From Mucilaginibacter pankratovii (lineage in GTDB: Bacteria; Bacteroidota; Bacteroidia; Sphingobacteriales; Sphingobacteriaceae): a stretch of 64,000 bases of DNA. The notes beneath the pieces were generated by a model. The model did no database searches, was not told the origin of the DNA, and saw only the letters and a program-made list of their open reading frames with translations. Shown piece by piece: positions 32,599 through 40,893 of the stretch (the stretch's first letter is position 1; the number at the start of each line of letters is the position of its first letter). Location of the stretch: the NCBI RefSeq assembly GCF_014773265.1, contig NZ_JACWMY010000003.1:434001-498000 (forward strand), given 5' to 3'. Made by a program: the position numbers and the translations under genes.

Positions 32599-33831
32599 AT
32601 GAAAAAAGTAATTATCCTGTTTGCGGCGCTCGTTACCTGCGCCTTTACCCTGCGCGCGCAAGCACCCAAATTCATCTCCACAAACGGCAAAGAAGTTATC
32701 GGCACAGATGGCAAACCCTTCCTTATCAAGGGCACCAATTTAGGCAACTGGCTGGTACCCGAAGGCTATATGTTTAAGTTTAAAGCCGTTAACTCGCAAA
32801 GGCTCATTAATCAGGCTTTTACCGAGCTGATCGGTCCCGAAGAAACGCGGCTTTTCTGGAAGAAATTCCAGGATACGTATATCACACAGGCCGATATTAA
32901 ATTTATCAAGGCTTCGGGTGCAAACTCCATCCGTATCCCCTTCAACTATAAACTCTTCACCAGCGAAAGCTATATGGGTATGAACAACCCCAACCGCGGT
33001 TTCGAACTGCTGGATAGGGTGATAGGCTGGTGCAAGCAGGAGAAGCTTTACGTAATGCTGGATATGCACTGTGCCCCCGGCGGCCAAACCGGAGATAATA
33101 TCGATGATGGCGATGGTTACCCCTTCCTGTTCACTAGCGCGGCCAACCGCAAGCAAACCGCCGACATCTGGAAACGCATTGCCAATCACTATAAAAACGA
33201 AAGCATCATTTTAGGCTACGACCTGCTGAACGAGCCCATCGCCCATTATTTTAAGGTAGATGAGATAAACCCCCACCTGGAGCCAACCTACAAAGAAATT
33301 ACGGCGGCAGTACGCTCGGTTGATAAAAACCATATCGTATTCATCGGCGGTGCGCAGTGGGACAGCAATTTTAAGATCTTCGGTAGGCCCTTTGATAGCA
33401 AAGCCGTTTACACCTTCCATAAATACTGGACGGATGCTACAAAGGCCGTGGTACAGGAATATATCGATTTTCGCGATAAGTACAATGTGCCCATCTACGT
33501 AGGCGAAACCGGCGAGAATACCGATAAATGGGTGCACGATTTCCGCGTCGTATGTGAAGAAAACAACATTGGCTGGCATTACTGGCCCTACAAAAAACTG
33601 GATAGCGACAGAGGTTTCATGAGCTTCAATATCCCCGATGGTTACCAGGAAGTGATCGACTATACCGAAAAGCCGCGCGCCAGTTTCGAGGACATCCGCA
33701 AAGCCGCCCCTGCCGACAGGGCCAAAATAAAAGCGGCCCTTTACGCTTTTTTAGAGAATAGCAAGTTTGCCAATAGCATCCCGCAAAAAGGGTATATGGA
33801 AGCGCTGGGCCTTAAAGTGCCCATAAAATAA
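32599..33831 (+). CDS. GH5 family glycoside hydrolase (glucanase-type)
   Basis: 410 aa from MKKVIILFAALVTCAFTLRAQ at 32599; the upstream in-frame ATG adds 19 residues from low-complexity leader sequence. The GH5 (betaalpha)8 barrel has LIKGTNLGNWLVPEGYMF at its start, the acid/base in YDLLNEPIAHYF (Glu212) and the nucleophile in VYVGETGEN (Glu303). Other subsite segments are DMHCAPGGQTGDN and FHKYW. The exo-beta-1,3-glucanase/cellulase-like opening suggests a beta-glucan substrate; GH30 and GH16 genes follow within 8 kb. Exported to periplasm or surface. Confidence 0.92.
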   Translation: MKKVIILFAALVTCAFTLRAQAPKFISTNGKEVIGTDGKPFLIKGTNLGNWLVPEGYMFKFKAVNSQRLINQAFTELIGPEETRLFWKKFQDTYITQADIKFIKASGANSIRIPFNYKLFTSESYMGMNNPNRGFELLDRVIGWCKQEKLYVMLDMHCAPGGQTGDNIDDGDGYPFLFTSAANRKQTADIWKRIANHYKNESIILGYDLLNEPIAHYFKVDEINPHLEPTYKEITAAVRSVDKNHIVFIGGAQWDSNFKIFGRPFDSKAVYTFHKYWTDATKAVVQEYIDFRDKYNVPIYVGETGENTDKWVHDFRVVCEENNIGWHYWPYKKLDSDRGFMSFNIPDGYQEVIDYTEKPRASFEDIRKAAPADRAKIKAALYAFLENSKFANSIPQKGYMEALGLKVPIK

Positions 33832-33929
33832 ACTGTATAGTGTACCTTTAATAGGTTTGAATTTATAAATCGCTTACATTGCAAGGAGAATTATAAACCC
33901 TAATTTTTAACTGTACCCATTACGTGGAG

Positions 33930-34065
33930 TTAACTCACCCCGACTACGCTTCGCTGGTCGACCCTCTCTACCTTCGGTAAAGAAAGTGTCAAAATTATTG
34001 AAGCTTACCCTCTTTCCGCTTGCGGAGAGAGGGTGGCCAAGCGCAGCAATGGCCGGGTGAGTTAA
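33930..34065. repeat. TTAACTCACCC-type palindromic element, copy 3 of the CTCTCC family
   Basis: Outer arms TTAACTCACCC (33930-33940) and GGGTGAGTTAA (34055-34065) are a perfect 11-bp inverted repeat. Inside are GACCCTCTCTACC...-type and TACCCTCTTTCC-GCTT-GCGGAGAGAGGGT hairpins. It ends 9 bases before the ATG at 34074, so it forms the leader of the DISM receptor gene. Similar to the 40609-40783 element. Confidence 0.75.
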
Positions 34066-34073
34066 TAGCGACG

Positions 34074-35996
34074 ATGATAAATATACCGCTTATGTATAGA
34101 CGTTACTATCAGTTTGTATACCTTTTTGTTGTGCTGGCCGGTATGGCTCTGCCCGTTGCTGCGCAAACCCTGGTGCCCGTTGTAGATACGGCCAAGCAGC
34201 ACGTATTCCGTTTTGCCGAACTGGAATACCTGCGCGATACCACCAATGCCCTTAGCCTGGCCGACGTAAGCACGCGCTATAGTAGTAAATTTGTAAGTAA
34301 TACATTGCCCACCCCACAGATACAGGAGGCCGGCGCCACCTTTTGGTACCGCATCCGGCTGGATCAGCGCATAGCTACCGAAAATAGCTGGATCCTGGAG
34401 TTTTTTGATCAAACCATTGATAGTATAACCGTATACTCGCCCGCAAAAGGCGGTACTTATACCGCCACGCTGCTGGGCAGTAACCGGCCTTTTTCGCAGC
34501 GGATGTACGCGCATAAAAATTTTACGCTCAACATCAGCAATGATGTTAAGGCCGAGAATTACTATTACTTTAAACTCCGCTCGCACGAATCGGCCAACGT
34601 TATCATCGTACTGCGATCGGTAAACTGGTTCATCAGCTACGCGCTGGACGAATACTTTTACTTCGGCATATTTTATGGTATGATCCTGGTTTTCGGGTTG
34701 TACAACTTCATGATGTTTGTGGCCATGCGGCAGCGTCAGTACCTGTACTACATTGTTTACAACCTCAGCATAGGCCTTTACGAAATGTGTACCGATGGTA
34801 TTGCCTACCAGTACCTGTGGCAAACCGCCCCGCAGTGGAACCACTACGCATACGGTATCGCGCTGTTCCTGGCCAGCACCTTTGCTATGCTGTTTGCCCA
34901 GAGCCTGCTCAGTTTAAAGGAGAACGCGCCACGTTTTAACAAGGTGCTTAATGGCGTCATCATCGCCAGGGCTATTTTCTTCGCTATTGGTTTGCTGGTA
35001 GATAAAACCCTTTTCACCTATAAAATTATCGAGATCATCCCCCTGTCCGTAGCTTTTATATCGGGCTGTTACGTGCTGTACAAAGGGTATCGCCCGGCGC
35101 GCTTCTTTGTTATTGGTTACAGCTTTTTGTTTACCGGTTTTATCATCAAATCGCTTATAGCGCTCAATTTATGGTGGCTGCCCGTTACAGCGCTCAACTT
35201 TTACAGCCTCAGTTTTTGTTTTATTATGGAGATGCTGTTCATCACCTTCGCTATTGGCGATAGGGTGCGGATGCTGAAACGCGAGAAGGATACAGCCCAG
35301 CAGCGTATGATAAAACAGCTGCAGCAAAACGAAGAATTGAAAGACCTGCTGAACAAGCGCCTGGAAGTGCAGGTGGCCGAGCGTACCAGCGAACTATTAG
35401 AAAAATCGTCCCTTATCGAACTACAGAACGAAGAACTTACAGCCGTAAACCAATTGCTGCAACAGCAAGCAGAAGAAATTTCGCGTATGAACGTGCTGCT
35501 GGAAAAGGACAACCTTACCCTGCATAACGATATTGAAAAAGTTACGCACGACAGGGTGATGAGTGCCGAAGTAGATTTTGAAGAGTTTAGCCGCATCTAT
35601 CCCGACCGCGAAACCTGCTTCAAATTCCTGGCCGACTTGAAATGGGAACACGGCTACGCCTGTAAAAAATGCAGTAACACCCATTATGGTAACGGGCATT
35701 TGCCTTACAGCCGCCGCTGTTCTAAATGCGGGTACGAGGAATCGGTTATTGCCTACACCATTCTGCAGAACACCCGCATCCCCATCAACAAGGCATTTTA
35801 CATGATATTTTTGATGTACAGCACCAAAGGAAAGATCTCGTCGCACAAACTCTCCGAGATTCTCTCTATCCGCCAAAGCACCTGCTGGGCCTACAGCAGC
35901 CGCATAAAAAAAGCCATGGAGAGCATGAAAAAAGAGATCAAAAACGCCGGCAGCAAAGGCTGGAGTAAGCTGGTGATAGATACTTCGGAGGAGTAA
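34074..35996 (+). CDS. 7TM-DISM receptor fused to an IS1595-type zinc ribbon domain
   Basis: 640 aa from ATG 34074 (ATG 34092 also possible; earlier in-frame codons lie inside a repeat). Order: signal peptide ending VAAQ; extracellular DISMED2-type jelly roll (about 45-190, FWYRIRLDQ...WILEFFDQTIDSITVY); seven membrane helices (about 195-390, FGIFYGMILVFGLYNFMMF); a coiled coil (about 395-495); then about 140 residues matching the N-terminus of IS1595 transposases. These have FKFLADLKWEHGYACKKC and RRCSKCGYEES (Cys530/533/549/552), ILQNTRIPINKAFYMIFLM and KISSHKLSEILSIRQSTCWA. The DDE catalytic part is absent. I infer a membrane receptor with a co-opted nucleic-acid-binding output. Confidence 0.85.
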   Translation: MINIPLMYRRYYQFVYLFVVLAGMALPVAAQTLVPVVDTAKQHVFRFAELEYLRDTTNALSLADVSTRYSSKFVSNTLPTPQIQEAGATFWYRIRLDQRIATENSWILEFFDQTIDSITVYSPAKGGTYTATLLGSNRPFSQRMYAHKNFTLNISNDVKAENYYYFKLRSHESANVIIVLRSVNWFISYALDEYFYFGIFYGMILVFGLYNFMMFVAMRQRQYLYYIVYNLSIGLYEMCTDGIAYQYLWQTAPQWNHYAYGIALFLASTFAMLFAQSLLSLKENAPRFNKVLNGVIIARAIFFAIGLLVDKTLFTYKIIEIIPLSVAFISGCYVLYKGYRPARFFVIGYSFLFTGFIIKSLIALNLWWLPVTALNFYSLSFCFIMEMLFITFAIGDRVRMLKREKDTAQQRMIKQLQQNEELKDLLNKRLEVQVAERTSELLEKSSLIELQNEELTAVNQLLQQQAEEISRMNVLLEKDNLTLHNDIEKVTHDRVMSAEVDFEEFSRIYPDRETCFKFLADLKWEHGYACKKCSNTHYGNGHLPYSRRCSKCGYEESVIAYTILQNTRIPINKAFYMIFLMYSTKGKISSHKLSEILSIRQSTCWAYSSRIKKAMESMKKEIKNAGSKGWSKLVIDTSEE

Positions 35997-35998
35997 AA

Positions 35999-36104
35999 GT
36001 CTGAACCGGGATTAAACTGATTTATACGATTCTCGGATTTTAAGAATCAGGATAAATAAAAAAATCCCGCCCATCTGTTTAATCGTAAAAATCCCGGTTC
36101 AGAC
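35999..36104. repeat. Palindromic element with 15-bp perfect arms
   Basis: GTCTGAACCGGGATT (35999-36013) and its exact reverse complement (36090-36104). The interior repeats weaker pieces of the same words (GATTTATACGATT / AATCGTAAAAATC). It begins three bases after the receptor's stop and could act as its terminator; it also looks like a dispersed repeat family. Confidence 0.7.
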
Positions 36105-36172
36105 AAACCCTACTGACATACCGTTGTCATTACCGTATGGTTTATTTGTATCGTAATCAAAAAACAAATATC

Positions 36173-36691
36173 ATGGAAAACCAAAGCATTGCAACCACCA
36201 ACACCGATGTAACCGTAGTCACTGCCGATGCGCTGTTAAAACACTGGCAGGGGCATCGTAAACTAAGCCGTAAAGCATTAGAATCCTTCCCCGAAAAGGA
36301 GCTTTTTGAATTTTCTATCGGCGGGATGCGCCCATACGATCAGCTTGCAAAGGAAATGATAGGCCTGGCAAGCGGCGGCATCAACGGTATTGTAACCGGC
36401 AGTTGGACAACCAGGCCCGAGTTAGAACACTTTAACAACGAAGTAGAGATCAAAACCAAAGCCGGGCTGCTTGCCGCCTGGGACGAGGTAACCACCCAAC
36501 TTGATACGCTTTGGCCACAAATACCTGCCGACCATTTTTACGATCAAGTAAAGGCCTTTGGGCAGTATGAAAATACAGTAGTTGATACGATCCTCTATTT
36601 GATAGATAATGAGATACACCACCGCGGGCAGGGGTTTGTATACCTCCGCGCCCTCGGCATCGAGCCGCCAGCGTTTTGGGACAGGTGGTAA
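36173..36691 (+). CDS. DinB family protein
   Basis: 172 aa from MENQSIATTNTD at 36173; an earlier ATG 12 codons upstream has no family support. The DinB/YfiT four-helix bundle is recognisable: LLKHWQGHRKLSRKALESFPEKEL, MRPYDQLAKEMIGLASGGING and the C-terminal DNEIHHRGQGFVYLRALGIEPPAFW, whose HHRGQ provides metal-ligand histidines. Members are metal-dependent transferases acting with small thiols or are of unknown role. It stands alone between two palindromic repeats. Confidence 0.9.
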   Translation: MENQSIATTNTDVTVVTADALLKHWQGHRKLSRKALESFPEKELFEFSIGGMRPYDQLAKEMIGLASGGINGIVTGSWTTRPELEHFNNEVEIKTKAGLLAAWDEVTTQLDTLWPQIPADHFYDQVKAFGQYENTVVDTILYLIDNEIHHRGQGFVYLRALGIEPPAFWDRW

Positions 36692-36711
36692 GTTTAATTA
36701 ACTAAACCCAG

Positions 36712-36808
36712 GCGTCATTGCGAGGTACGAAGCAATCTCCCGATAGGAAGGTCCGCTATGCAGATCGCTTATCCTGCGTAGAGATTGCTTCGTACCTCGC
36801 AATGACGC
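36712..36808. repeat. 28-bp perfect inverted repeat element
   Basis: Arms at 36712-36739 and 36781-36808 are exact reverse complements over 28 bases (left arm starts GCGTCATTGCGAGGTACG). The 41-base centre holds a weaker inner pair GATAGGAA/TTATCCT. The arm sequence is one I associate with widely dispersed bacterial intergenic repeats. It lies at the start of the 551-base gap before the GH30 gene. Confidence 0.85.
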
Positions 36809-36883
36809 TTTGTTGAGTAGTGTCTTTTATACTCAATCTCCAATCCGCTTACTCCCCATAGCTATATTGCTTAAAAGGTAAGC

Positions 36884-36986
36884 TGTGAGGGAAGCGTATC
36901 GCAACTATTTTTTTATTTTTTTAAAAGCCGCTTTAAACCCTTTAAAGCGGCTTTTTGCTGTTTTACCCCTGTGAGGCAAGCGTATC
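36884..36986. repeat. Direct repeats flanking a perfect 15-bp hairpin
   Basis: TGTGAGGGAAGCGTATC (36884-36900) recurs as TGTGAGGCAAGCGTATC (36970-36986), 17 bases with one mismatch, 86 bases apart. Between them AAAAGCCGCTTTAAA-CCC-TTTAAAGCGGCTTTT (36923-36955) is a perfect 15-bp stem with T runs on both sides, a bidirectional terminator. The remaining gap (36987-37242) holds a promoter but no gene. Confidence 0.7.
36923..36955 (+). terminator. Bidirectional terminator, 15-bp stem
   Basis: Perfect stem with CCC loop, T-rich flanks on both sides. It isolates the GH30 promoter from upstream transcription. Confidence 0.85.
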
Positions 36987-37037
36987 AAAATTCATATAAA
37001 TGGCTAATTATCAGTTATTTATATTATAAAGCGCTTG

Positions 37038-37066
37038 TTTGTAACGTGAAAATTACTTTAAATTTG
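37038..37066 (+). promoter_or_regulatory. Promoter of the GH30-GH16 cluster
   Basis: TTTG (37038-37041), 17 bases, then TAAATTTG (37059-37066), the Bacteroidota -33/-7 pair. It predicts a leader of about 170 bases before ATG 37243, long enough for regulation, though no riboswitch is recognised in it. Confidence 0.55.
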
Positions 37067-37242
37067 CGTTAACCGATTATACCGGCATCTGCCTATTTCC
37101 TGGAGAACACCAATATGCCATAAATGCCTGCGGGTATTTGCGTGCTTTTGGTTTACATAAAAGTTAATGGCTTGCAGGCAATTACGGTTGTATCATTTAC
37201 CAATACAGCAAACCAATTAATAACCAATCAAATACAAAAATT

Positions 37243-39111
37243 ATGAAGATCACCTACAAAATTAAGTTACTGGCAACGGTGTTTATTACACTGGCGCTGC
37301 TGGTAAATGCGTGTAAAAAAGATGCCCGCACGCAAAGCATCGATGGCGCAAAAACAACCACTACCGAACCGCGAAACGCCACCAGCGCGGTTACCACCTG
37401 GCTTACTACCTCCAATCAAAGCAGCCTTTTGGCGCAGGGCAGCGTAAACTTCGCGGCAGATGCCGGCACCAACCCAAATACCATTACGGTTGATGAAGGT
37501 ACCACCTACCAGGGCATCGATGGCTTTGGCTATACCCTTACCGGCGGCAGCGCAAGCCTGCTAAACGGCTTGGGAGGCAACCAGGCCAGCGTGCTCAACG
37601 AGTTGTTTGGCACAGGTAACGGGCAAATAGGCGTTAGTTACCTGCGTGTAAGCATTGGCGCATCAGATCTTAGCTCGTCAGATTTTACCTATAACCAAAC
37701 CGCGGGCGATGTAAACATGAACAACTTTAGCCTGGCACAGGAGAACACCGATTTCCTGCCTATCCTGAAAAAGATCCTGGTCATTAACCCTAACATCAAA
37801 ATTATAGCCACCCCCTGGACGGCCCCAACCTGGATGAAGGTGAACACCACCGGCAACAACGGCTATACCGGTGGCAGCTTAAACACCGCTTATTACGCTG
37901 CCTATGCTAAGTACTTTGTAAAATATATACAGGCTATGCAAGCGCAGGGCATCCGCATAGATGCCGTTACACCGCAAAACGAGCCACTTAATCCCTACAA
38001 TAATCCCAGCATGGTAATGCAGGCCAATGAGCAGGTAACGTTTATCAACAACCACCTGGGTCCGCAATTTGCCGCAGCCGGCATCACCACCAAAATTATC
38101 GCATACGATCATAATGCCGATGTGCCAAGTTACGCCACCACGGTAGTAGGCCAGGCAGGCGGATATGTAGATGGTTCTGCGTTTCACCTTTACGCAGGCG
38201 ATATCAGCGCGTTAACAACTGTACACAACGCATACCCTAACAAAAACGTTTACTTTACCGAGCAATGGGTGGGCGCACCAAGCAACTTTGGCGGCGATTT
38301 GGGCTGGCACATCAACACCCTCATCATAGGCGCTACCCGTAACTGGAGCCGCAACGTACTGGAGTGGAACCTCGCTGCCGATCCTAACAACAACCCGCAT
38401 ACCGCAGGCGGCTGCAGCACCTGCCTTGGCGCTATTACGGTAAGCGGTACATCCATTAGCCGTAACGTAGGTTATTACATTATTGCCCATGCATCAAAAG
38501 CGGTAAGGCCGGGCGCGGTACGTATTGCCTCTAACATAGCGGGCAGCATCCAAAACGTGGCGTTCCGTAACAGCGACGGTACCAAAGTGCTCATCGCATC
38601 AAACAGCGGCGGCAGCAGCACCAGCTTCAAAGTAAAATGGGGTTCAGAATCCTTTACTTACACCCTGGCTGCAGGCGCGGTAGTAACCTTTAAATGGAGC
38701 GGCACACCGGGCGGAGGCACAGGCAGCGGCGCGCCTATCGGGCAAACCATCACCCTGAAAGGCTTTAATAACCAATATGTAAACAGCCAGAACGGCACAC
38801 AAGCTATGACTTGTAACAGCGCAGTAGCATCTACCTGGGAGCAATTTACCGTGGTGGATGCGGGCGCAGGTAAAATAGCCCTTCGTGCCATGAACAAATA
38901 CGTATCATCAGAAAACGGCACGCAAGCCATCACCTGTAACCGCGCCACCATTGGCGATTGGGAGAAATTTGATTGGGTACCAACAACGGATGGTAAAATA
39001 ACCATCCGCGGTAACAACGGCAAGTTCATAAGCAGCGAGAACGGCACCCAGGCCATGACCTGTACCCGCGCAACCGCATCGGGATGGGAAGCTTTTGGGG
39101 TGAACCAGTAA
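37243..39111 (+). CDS. GH30 family glucanase lipoprotein with C-terminal beta-trefoil module
   Basis: 622 aa. A lipoprotein signal ([12 protein letters not shown], lipid Cys near 24) precedes a GH30 TIM barrel with side beta-domain. Start [19 protein letters not shown]; acid/base Glu247 in [13 protein letters not shown]; nucleophile Glu340 in YFTEQWVG. Family members act as beta-1,6-glucanases or glucosylceramidases. The last ~125 residues are a threefold repeat: [17 protein letters not shown] and similar units, a fascin/ricin-like beta-trefoil expected to bind carbohydrate. The same module ends the GH16 protein. Surface lipoprotein attacking beta-1,6-linked glucans is my inference. Confidence 0.92.
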   Translation: MKITYKIKLLATVFITLALLVNACKKDARTQSIDGAKTTTTEPRNATSAVTTWLTTSNQSSLLAQGSVNFAADAGTNPNTITVDEGTTYQGIDGFGYTLTGGSASLLNGLGGNQASVLNELFGTGNGQIGVSYLRVSIGASDLSSSDFTYNQTAGDVNMNNFSLAQENTDFLPILKKILVINPNIKIIATPWTAPTWMKVNTTGNNGYTGGSLNTAYYAAYAKYFVKYIQAMQAQGIRIDAVTPQNEPLNPYNNPSMVMQANEQVTFINNHLGPQFAAAGITTKIIAYDHNADVPSYATTVVGQAGGYVDGSAFHLYAGDISALTTVHNAYPNKNVYFTEQWVGAPSNFGGDLGWHINTLIIGATRNWSRNVLEWNLAADPNNNPHTAGGCSTCLGAITVSGTSISRNVGYYIIAHASKAVRPGAVRIASNIAGSIQNVAFRNSDGTKVLIASNSGGSSTSFKVKWGSESFTYTLAAGAVVTFKWSGTPGGGTGSGAPIGQTITLKGFNNQYVNSQNGTQAMTCNSAVASTWEQFTVVDAGAGKIALRAMNKYVSSENGTQAITCNRATIGDWEKFDWVPTTDGKITIRGNNGKFISSENGTQAMTCTRATASGWEAFGVNQ

Positions 39112-39122
39112 GCTGTAATCCA

Positions 39123-39190
39123 TAGCGATGGGTTTTAAACCCATCGCTAAATAAAAATATAAATAACGTCATCCTGAACTTGTTTCAGGA
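39123..39190. repeat. Hairpin pair between GH30 and GH16
   Basis: TAGCGATGGGTTT (39123-39135) pairs with AAACCCATCGCTA (39137-39149). Then CGTCATCCTGAACTTGTTTC begins at 39167, with inner TCCTGAA/TTCAGGA. The right-hand arm word AAACCCATCGCTA occurs again at 39310-39322. It acts as terminator or processing site between the two enzymes; no other gene lies in 39112-39365. Confidence 0.6.
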
Positions 39191-39365
39191 CCCCACAGGA
39201 CAGGTAGCCGATATGCTAACCGCCCTGTTGAGTAGGCTACCATGCAGATGGGGTGCCGAAATAAATTCGGCATGCCGTGTTGTTTTAAAGGTTCAAGTAT
39301 GCAGGTTTCAAACCCATCGCTATCGCTACCAACACAAAAACCAATTAACCACAAATACCAACATA

Positions 39366-40589
39366 ATGAAAAAGCAATTATTAAACTTTCTGAAAGGAGC
39401 CGGACTGGTACTGGCTATCAGCGTTGCGATGATCTCCTGTAAAAAGGATGTAAAAGCGCCGGCCGATGAAAAAGCTGCAATCGCTACCGCCACTACTACT
39501 CCCCGCGCCCTCACCCTGGTTTGGCAGGATGAGTTTAACGGCACCGGTGTAGACGGCAGCAAATGGGGTATAGATGTAGGCAACCCCAACGTAAACAATG
39601 AGAAGGAGTATTACTCAACCGGGAACGTGGCGGTAACAGGGGGCAACCTGGTTATCACGGCCAAAAACCAAAGCATGGGCGGGCAACCTTATACTTCGGG
39701 TAAGCTCACCACCTCGGGTAAGTTCTCGGTAAAATATGGCCGCATCGAGGCGAGTATCAAACTCCCCGCTTTCCAGGGTAGCTGGCCGGCATTCTGGATG
39801 CTGGGTACCAATATCGGCTCGGTAGGCTGGCCACAATGCGGCGAGATAGATATTATGGAGCAAACCAACACCAGCAATGTTACGCTGGGTACCATGCACT
39901 GGAACAATAACGGCCACGTTTACTACGGCGGCAACACACCGGTGAATGTTACCGGTTATCATTTATATGCGGTAGAATGGGATGCAAACAGCATTAAATG
40001 GTATGTGGATGGTACGCTGTTCCACACCGGGAATATTCAAAACAACATCAACAGTACCGAAGAGTTTCAGCTGCCTTTCTTCCTGATCCTGAACCTTGCG
40101 GTAGGAGGCGACCTGCCCGGCAACACCATTAACAACGGCGCGTTGCCCGCTAATATGTATGTAGATTACGTAAGGGTCTATAGCATCAGCGGCGGAACAG
40201 GCTCTACCGCGCCTATCGGGCAAACAGTGACCTTAAAAGGCTTCAATAACAAATATGTGAATGGCCAGAACGGCACCCAGGCCATGACCTGCACCAGCAC
40301 GGTAGCATCTACCTGGGAGCAATTCACCGTGGTTGACGCAGGCGGCGGTAAGGTAGCTTTACGCAGCATGAACAAATATGTATCCTCTGAGAACGGCACG
40401 CAGGCCATCACCTGTAACCGCGCTACCATTGGCGATTGGGAGAAATTTGATTGGGTGCCAACAGCAGACGGCAAGGTTACCTTCAGAGGCAACAACGGCA
40501 AATTCATTTCCAGCGAGAATGGCACACAAGCCATGACCTGCACCCGGGCAACTGCTGCGGGTTGGGAAGCTTTTGGGGTGAACCAGTAA
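39366..40589 (+). CDS. GH16 family beta-glucanase lipoprotein with C-terminal beta-trefoil module
   Basis: 407 aa from [20 protein letters not shown] at 39366; the longer frame upstream runs through a repeat and is discarded. Lipobox AMISC near 25. GH16 jelly roll from [17 protein letters not shown]; catalytic GEIDIME (nucleophile Glu160, Asp162, acid/base Glu165); WPAFWMLG and [15 protein letters not shown] complete the family pattern of laminarinases (endo-beta-1,3-glucanases). Residues about 282-407 are the threefold NGTQA-[MI]-TC trefoil, almost identical to that of the GH30 protein. It likely works with GH30 and GH5 on laminarin- or fungal-wall-type glucans. Confidence 0.93.
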   Translation: MKKQLLNFLKGAGLVLAISVAMISCKKDVKAPADEKAAIATATTTPRALTLVWQDEFNGTGVDGSKWGIDVGNPNVNNEKEYYSTGNVAVTGGNLVITAKNQSMGGQPYTSGKLTTSGKFSVKYGRIEASIKLPAFQGSWPAFWMLGTNIGSVGWPQCGEIDIMEQTNTSNVTLGTMHWNNNGHVYYGGNTPVNVTGYHLYAVEWDANSIKWYVDGTLFHTGNIQNNINSTEEFQLPFFLILNLAVGGDLPGNTINNGALPANMYVDYVRVYSISGGTGSTAPIGQTVTLKGFNNKYVNGQNGTQAMTCTSTVASTWEQFTVVDAGGGKVALRSMNKYVSSENGTQAITCNRATIGDWEKFDWVPTADGKVTFRGNNGKFISSENGTQAMTCTRATAAGWEAFGVNQ

Positions 40590-40608
40590 AGTTCATTTGC
40601 TGCGTCAA

Positions 40609-40783
40609 GAGTTTACTCATCCCGACGAGGCTCCGCCCGTCGACCCTCTTTGCGAAGCAGAGAGGGTAAAGAAAATAGAACCCTCTCCTTTGGAGAGGGC
40701 AGGGTGAGGCTATCGAACTCACCTTCTTTACCGCAGGTAGAGAGGGTCGGGCAGCGGAGCGCACCCGGGGGGGTGAGTCAACT
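40609..40783. repeat. CTCTCC-type palindromic element, copy 4
   Basis: Starts near GAGTTTACTCATCCCGACG and ends GGGGGGGTGAGTCAAC. The outer arms are imperfect (ACTCATCCC with GGGTGAGT). Inner hairpins are ACCCTCTTTGC-GAA-GCAGAGAGGGT (40643-40667) and CCCTCTCC-TTT-GGAGAGGG (40681-40699), with a further half-hairpin ending GAGAGGGTC near 40748. It fills most of the gap after GH16. Confidence 0.75.
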
Positions 40784-40846
40784 TGGCGAGCGGACATTGG
40801 CTATGGGACAAACCGTAAACAAAACCAATAAAAAAAGTCCTAAATT

Positions 40847-40886
40847 ACAGCCTGCCTTCTTAACCAGTGGGCAGGCTGTTTTATTT
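40847..40886 (+). terminator. Terminator-like hairpin immediately before a start codon
   Basis: ACAGCCTGCC (40847-40856) pairs with GGCAGGCTGT (40870-40879), 13-base loop, then TTTTATTTTA. The following ATG (40894) lies 8-14 bases away, leaving no room for a promoter between. Confidence 0.7.
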
Positions 40887-40893
40887 TACCTTG

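Noticed and set aside
34020-34073. N-terminal extension of the DISM receptor
   Set aside because: The extra codons fall inside a palindromic repeat element and precede the signal peptide, so the start was moved to 34074.
34062-34844. 260-codon minus-strand frame within the DISM receptor gene
   Set aside because: Antisense shadow of the receptor's extracellular and first membrane segments; no start context or domain.
35570-35996. An IS1595 insertion sequence
   Set aside because: Only the zinc-ribbon and helical N-terminal part is present, in frame with the receptor. There is no DDE domain, no terminal inverted repeats of an IS and no target duplication, so it was treated as a fused domain.
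36712-36986. CRISPR array
   Set aside because: Repeats are two inverted arms and one pair of direct repeats, not a regular repeat-spacer series, and no cas genes are present.
39180-39365. 62-codon N-terminal extension of the GH16 lipoprotein
   Set aside because: It runs through repeat hairpins and would bury the lipoprotein signal at MKKQLLNF.
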